From positions 1-41,874 of the forward strand of contig JARFPK010000019.1 in assembly GCA_029167045.1 (NCBI GenBank): 41,874 nucleotides of DNA, read 5' to 3'. Shown here piece after piece: positions 23,903 through 30,357 of the stretch. The first letter of the stretch is position 1. The number at the start of each line of letters is the position of its first letter. The position numbers and the translations under genes were made by a program. The stretch comes from Candidatus Methanocrinis natronophilus. GTDB taxonomy: Archaea > Halobacteriota > Methanosarcinia > Methanotrichales > Methanotrichaceae. A model generated the notes under the pieces. That model worked only from the letters and a program-made list of their open reading frames with translations. It was not told where the DNA came from and did not search any database.

Positions 23903-24358
23903 CTATCGATTTTTCAGATACTCGTCTATATAAGGTATCCAATCCCGTGGAATGTCTTCCAGGTTCGTTCTGATCACCCTGCCGTAGTGCTGGGCGAGGA
24001 TCCAGGGATCGTCGGAGTAGAAGGGGTACATGAAGTCCATGGCCGTCTTCGGATAGGTTACCTGCACTGGCGGTCCGAAGGACCCCTGCCCGAGCCATCC
24101 GATCCCGACCAGTCCGGTTTCATCGTCTCCGATCTCGGAGAGCTGGAGTGTGTCGTTGACCACCTCCTTGCCCCTGGGGACGCCCCCCCAGCTCCAGAGG
24201 CCGTCACCGTCGTCGCCTGTGACGGGCTGGTACGGCTGATTCTTTAGCCAGGAAATCCCGAAGTCTCCGCCGACGCTAACTGGCTCGGCGCCGGTGGCGC
24301 CGTTACCAGTCACCAGCGCCACCAATATGGAGAGGATGATAACCCTTCTCATGAACAA
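23903..24358 (-). CDS. Small secreted protein of unknown function
   Basis: The 151-residue protein starts with a clear signal peptide (MFMRRVIILSILVALVTGNG, cleavage likely near ATGA). The mature part is rich in aromatic and acidic residues, with repeated Trp-Gly turns (LWSWGGVP, GIGWLGQGSFG), and has no cysteine. I recognise no family. The gene precedes the DUF2284 gene and may be co-transcribed with it, but nothing links their functions. Confidence 0.72.
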   Translation of the reverse strand: MFMRRVIILSILVALVTGNGATGAEPVSVGGDFGISWLKNQPYQPVTGDDGDGLWSWGGVPRGKEVVNDTLQLSEIGDDETGLVGIGWLGQGSFGPPVQVTYPKTAMDFMYPFYSDDPWILAQHYGRVIRTNLEDIPRDWIPYIDEYLKNR

Positions 24359-24472
24359 GCCCCACTATGCCCTTGATGTTAGGAAAGAGACGTCCCTCCG
24401 ATAAAAGCCTTTCGAGATATTTTGAGATATTTGGGCCCATTCCTTCCTTCTGGGGAGGCTCAGGGAGGGCCA

Positions 24473-24988
24473 TCACTCGATCTTCCTCGCTGCCACTTCT
24501 ATCGCCCGCAGGAGGCTATCTCTGGGGATTATGGTGGCGACGGGTATCGATAGGAGCTTCTCCACCGTCGGGCTGACGATGGGAGCGCAGACGAGGGCCG
24601 CGGCCCCGTCCCTCTCAGCCCGGACGGCGGCGATGATCGCCTCCTCGATGTTCGTCGCCGAGTACTCCCGGAGGATCAGGATCCTCTCCCCCACCTTCAT
24701 CCTCTTCTCCCTGATCTCGTCGAGGACCGGCCTGGCAGCGATGACGGCGATGAAGCCGGTATCTCCTCCTTCTATCTCTCTTATGGTTTTGACGATCTGC
24801 CGGAGGGTCGTGATATTCGGCTCCCGGTGGCCGGACATGATCTTGTAGAGGGTCGACTGGGGTATCCCCGATACGACGCTGAACTCCTTTGCACTCATCC
24901 CCAGCTCCGAGAGGACCTCTTTCATCGATTCCCGGAGCTTCTCGTCGGAGATGAAGGCCGCCCTCATCAACCTCTCGGCATATGTCAT
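24473..24988 (-). CDS. XRE-type HTH transcriptional regulator
   Basis: The 171-residue protein has a helix-turn-helix of the Cro/C1 type at about residues 28-65 (MSAKEFSVVSGIPQSTLYKI, then REPNITTLRQIV). A C-terminal alpha/beta domain of about 100 residues could be a ligand-sensing part. It is divergent from the ABC importer genes, the usual position for their local regulator. A 17-bp palindrome (24999-25015) lies 11 bases upstream of its ATG, so autoregulation is likely. Confidence 0.88.
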   Translation of the reverse strand: MTYAERLMRAAFISDEKLRESMKEVLSELGMSAKEFSVVSGIPQSTLYKIMSGHREPNITTLRQIVKTIREIEGGDTGFIAVIAARPVLDEIREKRMKVGERILILREYSATNIEEAIIAAVRAERDGAAALVCAPIVSPTVEKLLSIPVATIIPRDSLLRAIEVAARKIE

Positions 24989-24998
24989 CCTATTGTAG

Positions 24999-25015
24999 AA
25001 TATCTAATAGATATT
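24999..25015. promoter_or_regulatory. Palindromic operator candidate in the divergent promoter
   Basis: AATATCT and AGATATT are a perfect 7-bp inverted repeat with spacer AAT. The site lies between the regulator ATG (24988) and the TATA box of the ABC importer. A bound regulator dimer there would block its own gene's start. Confidence 0.6.
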
Positions 25016-25053
25016 AGTACTTTTGGGATCATAAATCATCCTGTCCGGAAAAT

Positions 25054-25063
25054 GCTATATATC
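25054..25063 (+). promoter_or_regulatory. TATA box of the ABC importer operon
   Basis: GCTATATATC lies 25-34 bases upstream of the lipoprotein ATG at 25088, so transcription would start at or beside the start codon and the mRNA may be leaderless. Confidence 0.55.
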
Positions 25064-25087
25064 CGCCCAAACCCTCTCCCGGTGGTG

Positions 25088-26080
25088 ATGATATTGAGGA
25101 GAGATATTCTTATAGCAGCCTTCGCCGTCGCCCTGGCGGCGGTCATCGCCCTCGGCTGCATCGGAACCGATGAGGAGAAGATAACCACCCTCCGAATCGG
25201 CTACCAGCCCAGCACCCATCAGGTGGCTGCGATGGTCGCGATGGAGGAGGGGTGGTGGCTGGAGGAGCTGAAGCCCTTCGGGATAGTGAAGGTTGAGGCC
25301 TTCGAGTTCCCCTCCGGGCCACCGGAGATGCAGGCGATGCTCGGCGGTCATCTCGACGTCGCCTACGTCGGCGCAGCCCCCCCTATAACGGCGATATCCC
25401 AGGGGCTGGATGCGAAGATAGTGGCCGGGGTCAATACCAACGGCTCGAACTTGATGGTCAGGCCTGAGGTCGGTTATGATGGTCCTCACTCTCTGAAGCA
25501 GCTCACCCTGGGAACCTTCCCCCCAGGATCGATCCAGGATACGGTATTGAAGAAGTGGCTGAAGGATAACGGCATAAGCCCCGAAGAGATCGATATCAAG
25601 TCGATGGGACCCGGGGATGCTGTGACAGCTATATCAGCTAAGAGGATAGACTGCTGCTTCCTCCCGACTCCCGCCCCATCCATCATCGAGCTTGCCGGAA
25701 CCGGGAGATCTGTCGTCGCCTCCGGAGAGATGTGGCCAGACCACGCCTGCTGCGCCCTCGTAGTCAGCGGGAAGCTTATAAGAAACCAGCCTGAGCTGGT
25801 GGATGAGATAATAAGGATCCACATCAAGGCGAATCAGTTTATCAACGAGAACCCCGAGAGGGCTGCCGAGATATACTCAGCCAAGACAGGCCAGGACCTG
25901 GCGATGGTGAAGCACTCCATCGAGCACTGGGATGGAGGATGGATCAGCGATCCTCACATGACGATCCCCTCGACGATGGAGTTTGCGAGGATCAACTACG
26001 AGCTGGGCTACACAGGGGGCAGACTGCTGACCGAAGACGACCTCTTCGATACCAGCTTCTACGATAGGGTGACGAGGTAA
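25088..26080 (+). CDS. ABC importer substrate-binding lipoprotein (NitT/TauT type)
   Basis: The 330-residue protein has a lipoprotein signal (MILRRDILIAAFAVALAAV then IALGC, Cys near residue 24). A type II periplasmic-binding fold of the SsuA/TauA/NrtA family follows: LRIGYQPSTHQVAAMVA, AMLGGHLDVAYVGAAPPITA and the hinge segment LGTFPPGSIQDTVLK. The family binds nitrate, sulfonates, taurine, thiamine precursors and similar anions; the ligand cannot be assigned. The mature protein has a CC pair (DCCFLP, HACCAL). A longer in-frame start at 24827 would run into the divergent regulator and is rejected. Confidence 0.92.
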   Translation: MILRRDILIAAFAVALAAVIALGCIGTDEEKITTLRIGYQPSTHQVAAMVAMEEGWWLEELKPFGIVKVEAFEFPSGPPEMQAMLGGHLDVAYVGAAPPITAISQGLDAKIVAGVNTNGSNLMVRPEVGYDGPHSLKQLTLGTFPPGSIQDTVLKKWLKDNGISPEEIDIKSMGPGDAVTAISAKRIDCCFLPTPAPSIIELAGTGRSVVASGEMWPDHACCALVVSGKLIRNQPELVDEIIRIHIKANQFINENPERAAEIYSAKTGQDLAMVKHSIEHWDGGWISDPHMTIPSTMEFARINYELGYTGGRLLTEDDLFDTSFYDRVTR

Positions 26081-26081
26081 G

Positions 26082-26900
26082 ATGAGAGATGGAGGGGAAC
26101 CGGGATTGAATCTGATTGAGAAGGCGGTGGTGGGCGGAAAGGAGCACGCCGTCACCGTCCTATCTGTGATGGGGCTGATCGGGTTATGGGAGATCATGGC
26201 GATGATCATATCAAACCCGCTGAAGCTTCCGGCCTTCACCTCCGTCCTAAGCGCCCTCTTCATCCAGTGGGAGACGATCCTCTGGGTGGACCTTCCGGTG
26301 AGCCTCATCCATTTCGCCATAGGGATGGGGGCTGGGCTCCTGGTGGCCCTCCCCATTGGCATGTCCATGGGATGGTCGAGGGTTGCCGACAGGGTCTTTG
26401 ACCCGATAGTGGAGCTCATAAGGCCTATACCCCCCCTCGCCTGGATACCCTTCGCCATAATATGGTTCGGCCTCACCCCCCAGGCGGCGGGGTTCATCGT
26501 CTTCGTCGGGGCGGTCTTTCCGATGCTGATCAACTCCTACGTCGGCTTCAGGTCCGTCCCCCGGGTGTATGTCGAGTCGGCGATGGTCCTCGGGGCCACC
26601 AGGAACCGCGACCTCCTCAGGTACGTAGCCTTCCCGTCGGCCCTCCCATCGATAGCCGCCGGCATCAGGATCGCCATGGGGATCTCGTGGATGTGCATCG
26701 TCGCCGCCGAGATGTTCGGGGCGTCGACGAGGAGCGGCCTGGGGTACCGCCTCTGGGACTACTATTCCCTCCACATGATGGAGATGGTCTTCCTCTATAT
26801 GATCGTCCTGGGCCTCCTGGGTCTTTTCATCGATCGGACCTTCCGCTACGTAGTCCAGGAGAAGCTCCTCCGCTGGCAGGAGGGTCTCCGCCAGAACTAG
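26082..26900 (+). CDS. ABC importer permease (NitT/TauT type)
   Basis: The 272-residue protein has six or so membrane helices. It carries the cytoplasmic coupling segment for the ATPase, ESAMVLGATRNRDLLRYVAF followed by PSALPSIAAGIRIAMG, which is typical of the SsuC/TauC family. PIPPLAWIPFAIIWFG is another family hallmark. The ATG at 26082 follows the lipoprotein stop by one base. A TTG at about 26106 behind GGAGGGG is an alternative start. No ATPase gene follows; the next genes are unrelated. Confidence 0.92.
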   Translation: MRDGGEPGLNLIEKAVVGGKEHAVTVLSVMGLIGLWEIMAMIISNPLKLPAFTSVLSALFIQWETILWVDLPVSLIHFAIGMGAGLLVALPIGMSMGWSRVADRVFDPIVELIRPIPPLAWIPFAIIWFGLTPQAAGFIVFVGAVFPMLINSYVGFRSVPRVYVESAMVLGATRNRDLLRYVAFPSALPSIAAGIRIAMGISWMCIVAAEMFGASTRSGLGYRLWDYYSLHMMEMVFLYMIVLGLLGLFIDRTFRYVVQEKLLRWQEGLRQN

Positions 26901-27091
26901 GGGGTAATACACCTCGCCCCCCCCCTCCGGCCCATCCATTTTTCGATCCGATCTTATCCCGGTTCCTCGATAAGATCTTCTGCCCATTCTTACCCGGGCT
27001 CTTTTCTTCTCCTCTTCGATCCCTCCTCCATCGGATCTGCCGCCAGGATAACTAACCCTGGAGAGAGATGGCGGGACGGAAGTGAGATCCC

Positions 27092-27289
27092 TTGTTGACA
27101 TCGACCACACCCACCGTGGAGGGTAGACGGATCGTTAAGTACCTCGGAATAGTCAGCTGGGAGGCGTTCCTCGGCGCCAACGCCGTCCTCTCTGTAGACC
27201 TGGACTACGAGACCCTGGGGCAGAACGGCGGTATGCTGATGGTCTCTGCCTCCGGGACCGCTGGCCTCATCGATGGAACAGCTCCATAG
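27092..27289 (+). pseudogene. YbjQ (DUF74) gene with an internal deletion
   Basis: The 65-residue frame begins with the YbjQ N-terminus ([18 protein letters not shown]) and ends with the YbjQ C-terminus ([16 protein letters not shown] then [12 protein letters not shown]). Normal YbjQ proteins are about 105 residues; the middle part (the GGRSGAYE region and following helix) is missing. The join falls at LGAN, a sequence that naturally occurs at both edges of the lost segment, which suggests deletion by short homology. YbjQ proteins form pentameric rings of unknown function. The start is TTG and no good ribosome site is visible, so it is probably dead. Confidence 0.75.
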
Positions 27290-27332
27290 ATTCGGGATGG
27301 AAAGGATCGAGAAGAGAAGAGAAGGAGGGTCT

Positions 27333-28301
27333 TCAGGGGAGCTTCAGGGTCCCGGCGATCCGTAGCTTGCTTCCCTCCAGCTGGCAGACGACGGCCCGAT
27401 CGCCGGCCCGCCAGACCAGGGGCTTCTCCAGCTCGATTCTGAGAAGCGGCCTCCTCCAGTCGTCCCCGGCCTCGACGGAGGCGACCCTCCCGGGGAGAAA
27501 CTGCATCCAATGGCCGATATGAAGGACCATCCCCACCTTCATGGGAGCGGGCCAATAGCGGACGAGCTCGGCCCCGGCCGAAATCCTCGACTCCGATCTG
27601 ACTGATCCGTCGCTGGATAGGACGTCGCCCCGGTCGAGCTCCCCGGCCTCGATGTTCTTGAGGGCGATCCCGGTCCTGTCCCCTTCGACCGCCCAGTCGA
27701 AGTCGTCGTCGTGCTTCTGGATCGATCTGACGAGGGCGGTCCTCTCCCCGGGGAGGACCCTCACCGTCTCGTGTCTTCTTACGACCCCTCCGGCGACGGT
27801 CCCGAGGATGACGGTACCGATACCCCGGACGTTGAAGAAGTGGTCTATGGGGACGGCGCCCCCCTTATCATCGGGGGATGGGGGCTCGTCGCCTAGCAGC
27901 TCAGCCTCGCAAAGAAGCCTCTCCCGGAGGGCTATGGGGTCGTCGTCGATCACCTCATACCCCTCCAGGACCGTCCCTTTTATAATAAGCGCCATCCTGC
28001 CCGGGTCGATGTAGTTATGCAGTATGATGTACCCTTCTTTTATCCCTAAGGCCTGGAGCATGATGACCGACTCTCCGAAGGCAGCGTCGATCTCGTCGAC
28101 GACGACGACCGCCTTCCTCGCGAGGGACGCCGCGAAGAATAAGGGCGCGAGCCTCTCCGGATACCGGGTCGGCTCGACGATGGTGACGGTGCTCTCGCCC
28201 CTCTTGAGGTTGTAGAAGGTGATGTCGGTGGATGTACCCTTTTTGCCGACCTCTTTTCCGTAACCCTCGGGGCCGAGGATCGCCACGTTGAGATTTGCCA
28301 T
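27333..28301 (-). CDS. EF-Tu/SelB-like protein with degenerate GTPase motifs
   Basis: The 322-residue protein follows the domain order of translational GTPases: a G-like domain (residues 1-170), then EF-Tu domain II (GIGTVILGTVAGGVVRRHETV) and domain III (KPLVWRAGDRAVVC). The nucleotide motifs are altered: the P-loop reads GPEGYGKEVGKKGT, the DxxG region reads VEPTRYPERL, and the NKxD position reads HNYID. GTP binding is doubtful. Relatives are annotated as EF-Tu-domain or SelB-related proteins in methanogens, and their role is not established. The ATG at 28301 (MANLNVAILGPEG) fits; upstream codons are Gly/Arg-rich and unrelated. Confidence 0.82.
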   Translation of the reverse strand: MANLNVAILGPEGYGKEVGKKGTSTDITFYNLKRGESTVTIVEPTRYPERLAPLFFAASLARKAVVVVDEIDAAFGESVIMLQALGIKEGYIILHNYIDPGRMALIIKGTVLEGYEVIDDDPIALRERLLCEAELLGDEPPSPDDKGGAVPIDHFFNVRGIGTVILGTVAGGVVRRHETVRVLPGERTALVRSIQKHDDDFDWAVEGDRTGIALKNIEAGELDRGDVLSSDGSVRSESRISAGAELVRYWPAPMKVGMVLHIGHWMQFLPGRVASVEAGDDWRRPLLRIELEKPLVWRAGDRAVVCQLEGSKLRIAGTLKLP

Positions 28302-28490
28302 AGATCGCCGGAGATATTCTCGACGATAATAGGCTTTGCGGTAGCCTCCACCCCCAAGCCCTTCTGCCCCTCTTTCCATCGCCCTCTCAGGTACTGACGA
28401 GATCCCGCCGGAGCGCTCCGGCGTCCCCTCAAGCCCACCTTCGAGATAACTTCATCTGCGACGGACGGGTCTTGGAAGGCGACTGGAGAT

Positions 28491-29069
28491 GTGAAGGAGA
28501 TGGAAGGTTTGCAGAAGGCGGTGGCTATCGATGGGTTCAGGGGATCTCATCCCAGCTTTGAGGAGATCCTCGCCCTGGATGAGGTGATCAGAAGGAGGGC
28601 AGACAGGATCGGAGAGCTCCTCCTCGTGGAGGTCTGGCGGACCGGACCCGCCGGGATGGATTGCGAGAGGATCGAACGCGAAGACCCCATACCTTTCAGG
28701 GTCGACGACCGACCCTGGGAGGCGGTCTCGTGGCACCTGACCATCACCTACGGCGGCCCCGCCGGCGACGCCCTGGGGTCCAGAGGCAGGTGGTCGCAGA
28801 CGGGGGAGACGGCGGCCGAATGCGTCCTCGACCCCCTGGGACTATTCGAGGCCCTCGCCTCGGGGAGGCTCTCGCGTTTCTTCTCCGAACTTGCCCGCTG
28901 GCTCGAGGCGGAGGTACGGCCCCGGGGTCTGGCGACCGAAGATCGGATCGGGGAGGCGGCCTGGATGGCGATGGATCTCGCCCGCCTCCTGGAAGGTTGG
29001 CGGGATGGAGAAGAGAGAGGGGGTCATGACGAGATGGTGGGGTTACGAGATGGTGGGGTTACGAGATGA
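28491..29069 (+). CDS. Protein of unknown function (192 aa)
   Basis: I do not recognise this family. The protein is soluble and acidic, begins MKEMEGLQKAVAIDGFRGSH and has no cysteine pairs except isolated residues. The regions SWHLTITYGGPAGDALGSRG and ECVLDPLGLFEALASG look ordered. GTG (28491) or the in-frame ATG at 28500 may be the start. Its last codons are made of a 16-bp direct repeat that also adds the tail DEMVGLRDGGVTR, so the C-terminus has probably been extended by slippage. Its stop overlaps a small downstream frame (ATGA). Confidence 0.6.
   Translation: MKEMEGLQKAVAIDGFRGSHPSFEEILALDEVIRRRADRIGELLLVEVWRTGPAGMDCERIEREDPIPFRVDDRPWEAVSWHLTITYGGPAGDALGSRGRWSQTGETAAECVLDPLGLFEALASGRLSRFFSELARWLEAEVRPRGLATEDRIGEAAWMAMDLARLLEGWRDGEERGGHDEMVGLRDGGVTR
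29030..29066 (+). repeat. 16-bp tandem direct repeat
   Basis: ACGAGATGGTGGGGTT occurs twice head to tail and is followed by a third partial ACGAGATG. It lies in the last codons of the 192-residue gene. Confidence 0.85.
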
Positions 29070-29215
29070 AGGGGGTGAGGACTATCTGCGGAGGTGAGCT
29101 CCCCGACTCCCTGGAAGAGATCGATGGATATGAGGACGAGGAAGCCGGGGAGGAGAGGCGAGGCCGCCGGTCCTCCTCTGAGAAGAGAGGGAGACGGGAT
29201 AAGAGATTAAGGTGA
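29066..29215 (+). CDS. Possible 49-residue charged protein
   Basis: A frame of 49 codons begins with an ATG overlapping the preceding stop (ATGA). It reads MKGVRTICGGELPDSLEEID, then an acidic stretch and a strongly basic end (RRGRRSSSEK, RGRRDKRLR). Coupled start and strand agree with a small operon partner. The composition is low complexity and no family is known, so it may be chance. Confidence 0.35.
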   Translation: MKGVRTICGGELPDSLEEIDGYEDEEAGEERRGRRSSSEKRGRRDKRLR

Positions 29216-29399
29216 AAACCGGGATCGATCTTTGATGGATCCTCCCCGGGATGGGGGAGCTCACCTACGCCAGACGGCGGCTGGGGTGATGAGGAGGATC
29301 ATCGCCGCGATCTCTACCAGGGGTTCTGCCCAAAAGGGGAAGCCACCGGCCGGATGGGGTCCGCTCCTAAAAAGGTTTTGGCCCAGGTGGAGCCCATCT

Positions 29400-30293
29400 C
29401 TAGACCGCCAGCATCCTCTCGATGGCGCCGCGAGCCCGGTCGGCCGTCTCCCGGGGGACGACGACTCTCGGCTCCAGGGTCATGAGGGCTGATAATATCT
29501 TCTCCAGGGTCGTCTTCTTCATATCGGCGCAGACCGCCTCCTCGCTTAAGGGGTAGAACTCCTTTTCGGGGTTCTCCCGGGAGAGCCTGTAGTTCATCCC
29601 CACCTCGGTCCCGATGATGAACTCTCGGGCGGGGCTCTCCTTCGCCCGTCTTGCGATCCCCGAGGTGCTGTAGACGCCGTCGGCGAGGTCGATCACCTCA
29701 GGCCTGCACTCGGGGTGGACGAGGAGGTCGGCCCCGGGGTGGAGGGCTTTGGCCTGGCGGACGTCCTCGACGGTGTACCGGTCGTGGACGTAGCAGTAAC
29801 CGTCCCAGGGGATGATCTCCTTATCGGTGAACCTGGCTACGTACCTTCCTAGGTTTCTATCGGGGACGAAGAGGACCCGCTCCTCCGCGAGGGAGGCGAC
29901 GACCTCGATCCCGTTGGCGGAGGTGCAGCAGATGTCGCTCTCCGCCTTCACCTCGGCAGAGGAGTTGACGTAGCAGACTACGGCGGCGTCGGGATCTTTT
30001 AGCCTGAACCTCTCAATGTCCCGGGGGGTTATCATCTGAGCCATGGGGCAGCAGGCGCCGGCCTCTGGGAGGATAACCCTCTTATCGGGGGATAGGATCG
30101 CCGCCGTCTGGGCCATGAAGTCGACGCCGCAGAAGACTATCAGGTCCGCCTCTTCCCCGGCGGCGGCCCGGGAGAGCTCCAGGGAGTCTCCCAGAATGTC
30201 GGCGACGTCCTGGACCTGGGCGGGCTGGTAGTTGTGGGCGAGGATGACGGCGTTCTTCTCCTCCTTCAACCTCAATATCTCATCGGAGAGCAT
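29400..30293 (-). CDS. nadA: Quinolinate synthase
   Basis: NadA condenses iminoaspartate with dihydroxyacetone phosphate to quinolinate in NAD synthesis, using an oxygen-sensitive [4Fe-4S] cluster. The 297-residue protein starts with ILAHNYQPAQVQDVADILGD and has the cluster cysteines in EAGACCPMAQ (81/82), VHPECRPE (196) and EAVCADMKK (255). Other conserved pieces are CTSANG and YSTSG. Length is typical of archaeal NadA. The partner genes nadB/nadX and nadC are not in the window. A TTTTTAAAG TATA-like box lies about 30 bases upstream of the ATG. Confidence 0.96.
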   Translation of the reverse strand: MLSDEILRLKEEKNAVILAHNYQPAQVQDVADILGDSLELSRAAAGEEADLIVFCGVDFMAQTAAILSPDKRVILPEAGACCPMAQMITPRDIERFRLKDPDAAVVCYVNSSAEVKAESDICCTSANGIEVVASLAEERVLFVPDRNLGRYVARFTDKEIIPWDGYCYVHDRYTVEDVRQAKALHPGADLLVHPECRPEVIDLADGVYSTSGIARRAKESPAREFIIGTEVGMNYRLSRENPEKEFYPLSEEAVCADMKKTTLEKILSALMTLEPRVVVPRETADRARGAIERMLAV

Positions 30294-30357
30294 GGTTGGA
30301 AGGCTGTGATGATACGTAATCTTTAAAAACGCTCCCCTCGCCCCGGGGATCTCACCT

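Noticed and set aside
24827-25087. 87-codon N-terminal extension of the substrate-binding protein
   Set aside because: Would lie inside the divergent regulator gene and upstream of the TATA box; the lipoprotein signal starts at 25088.
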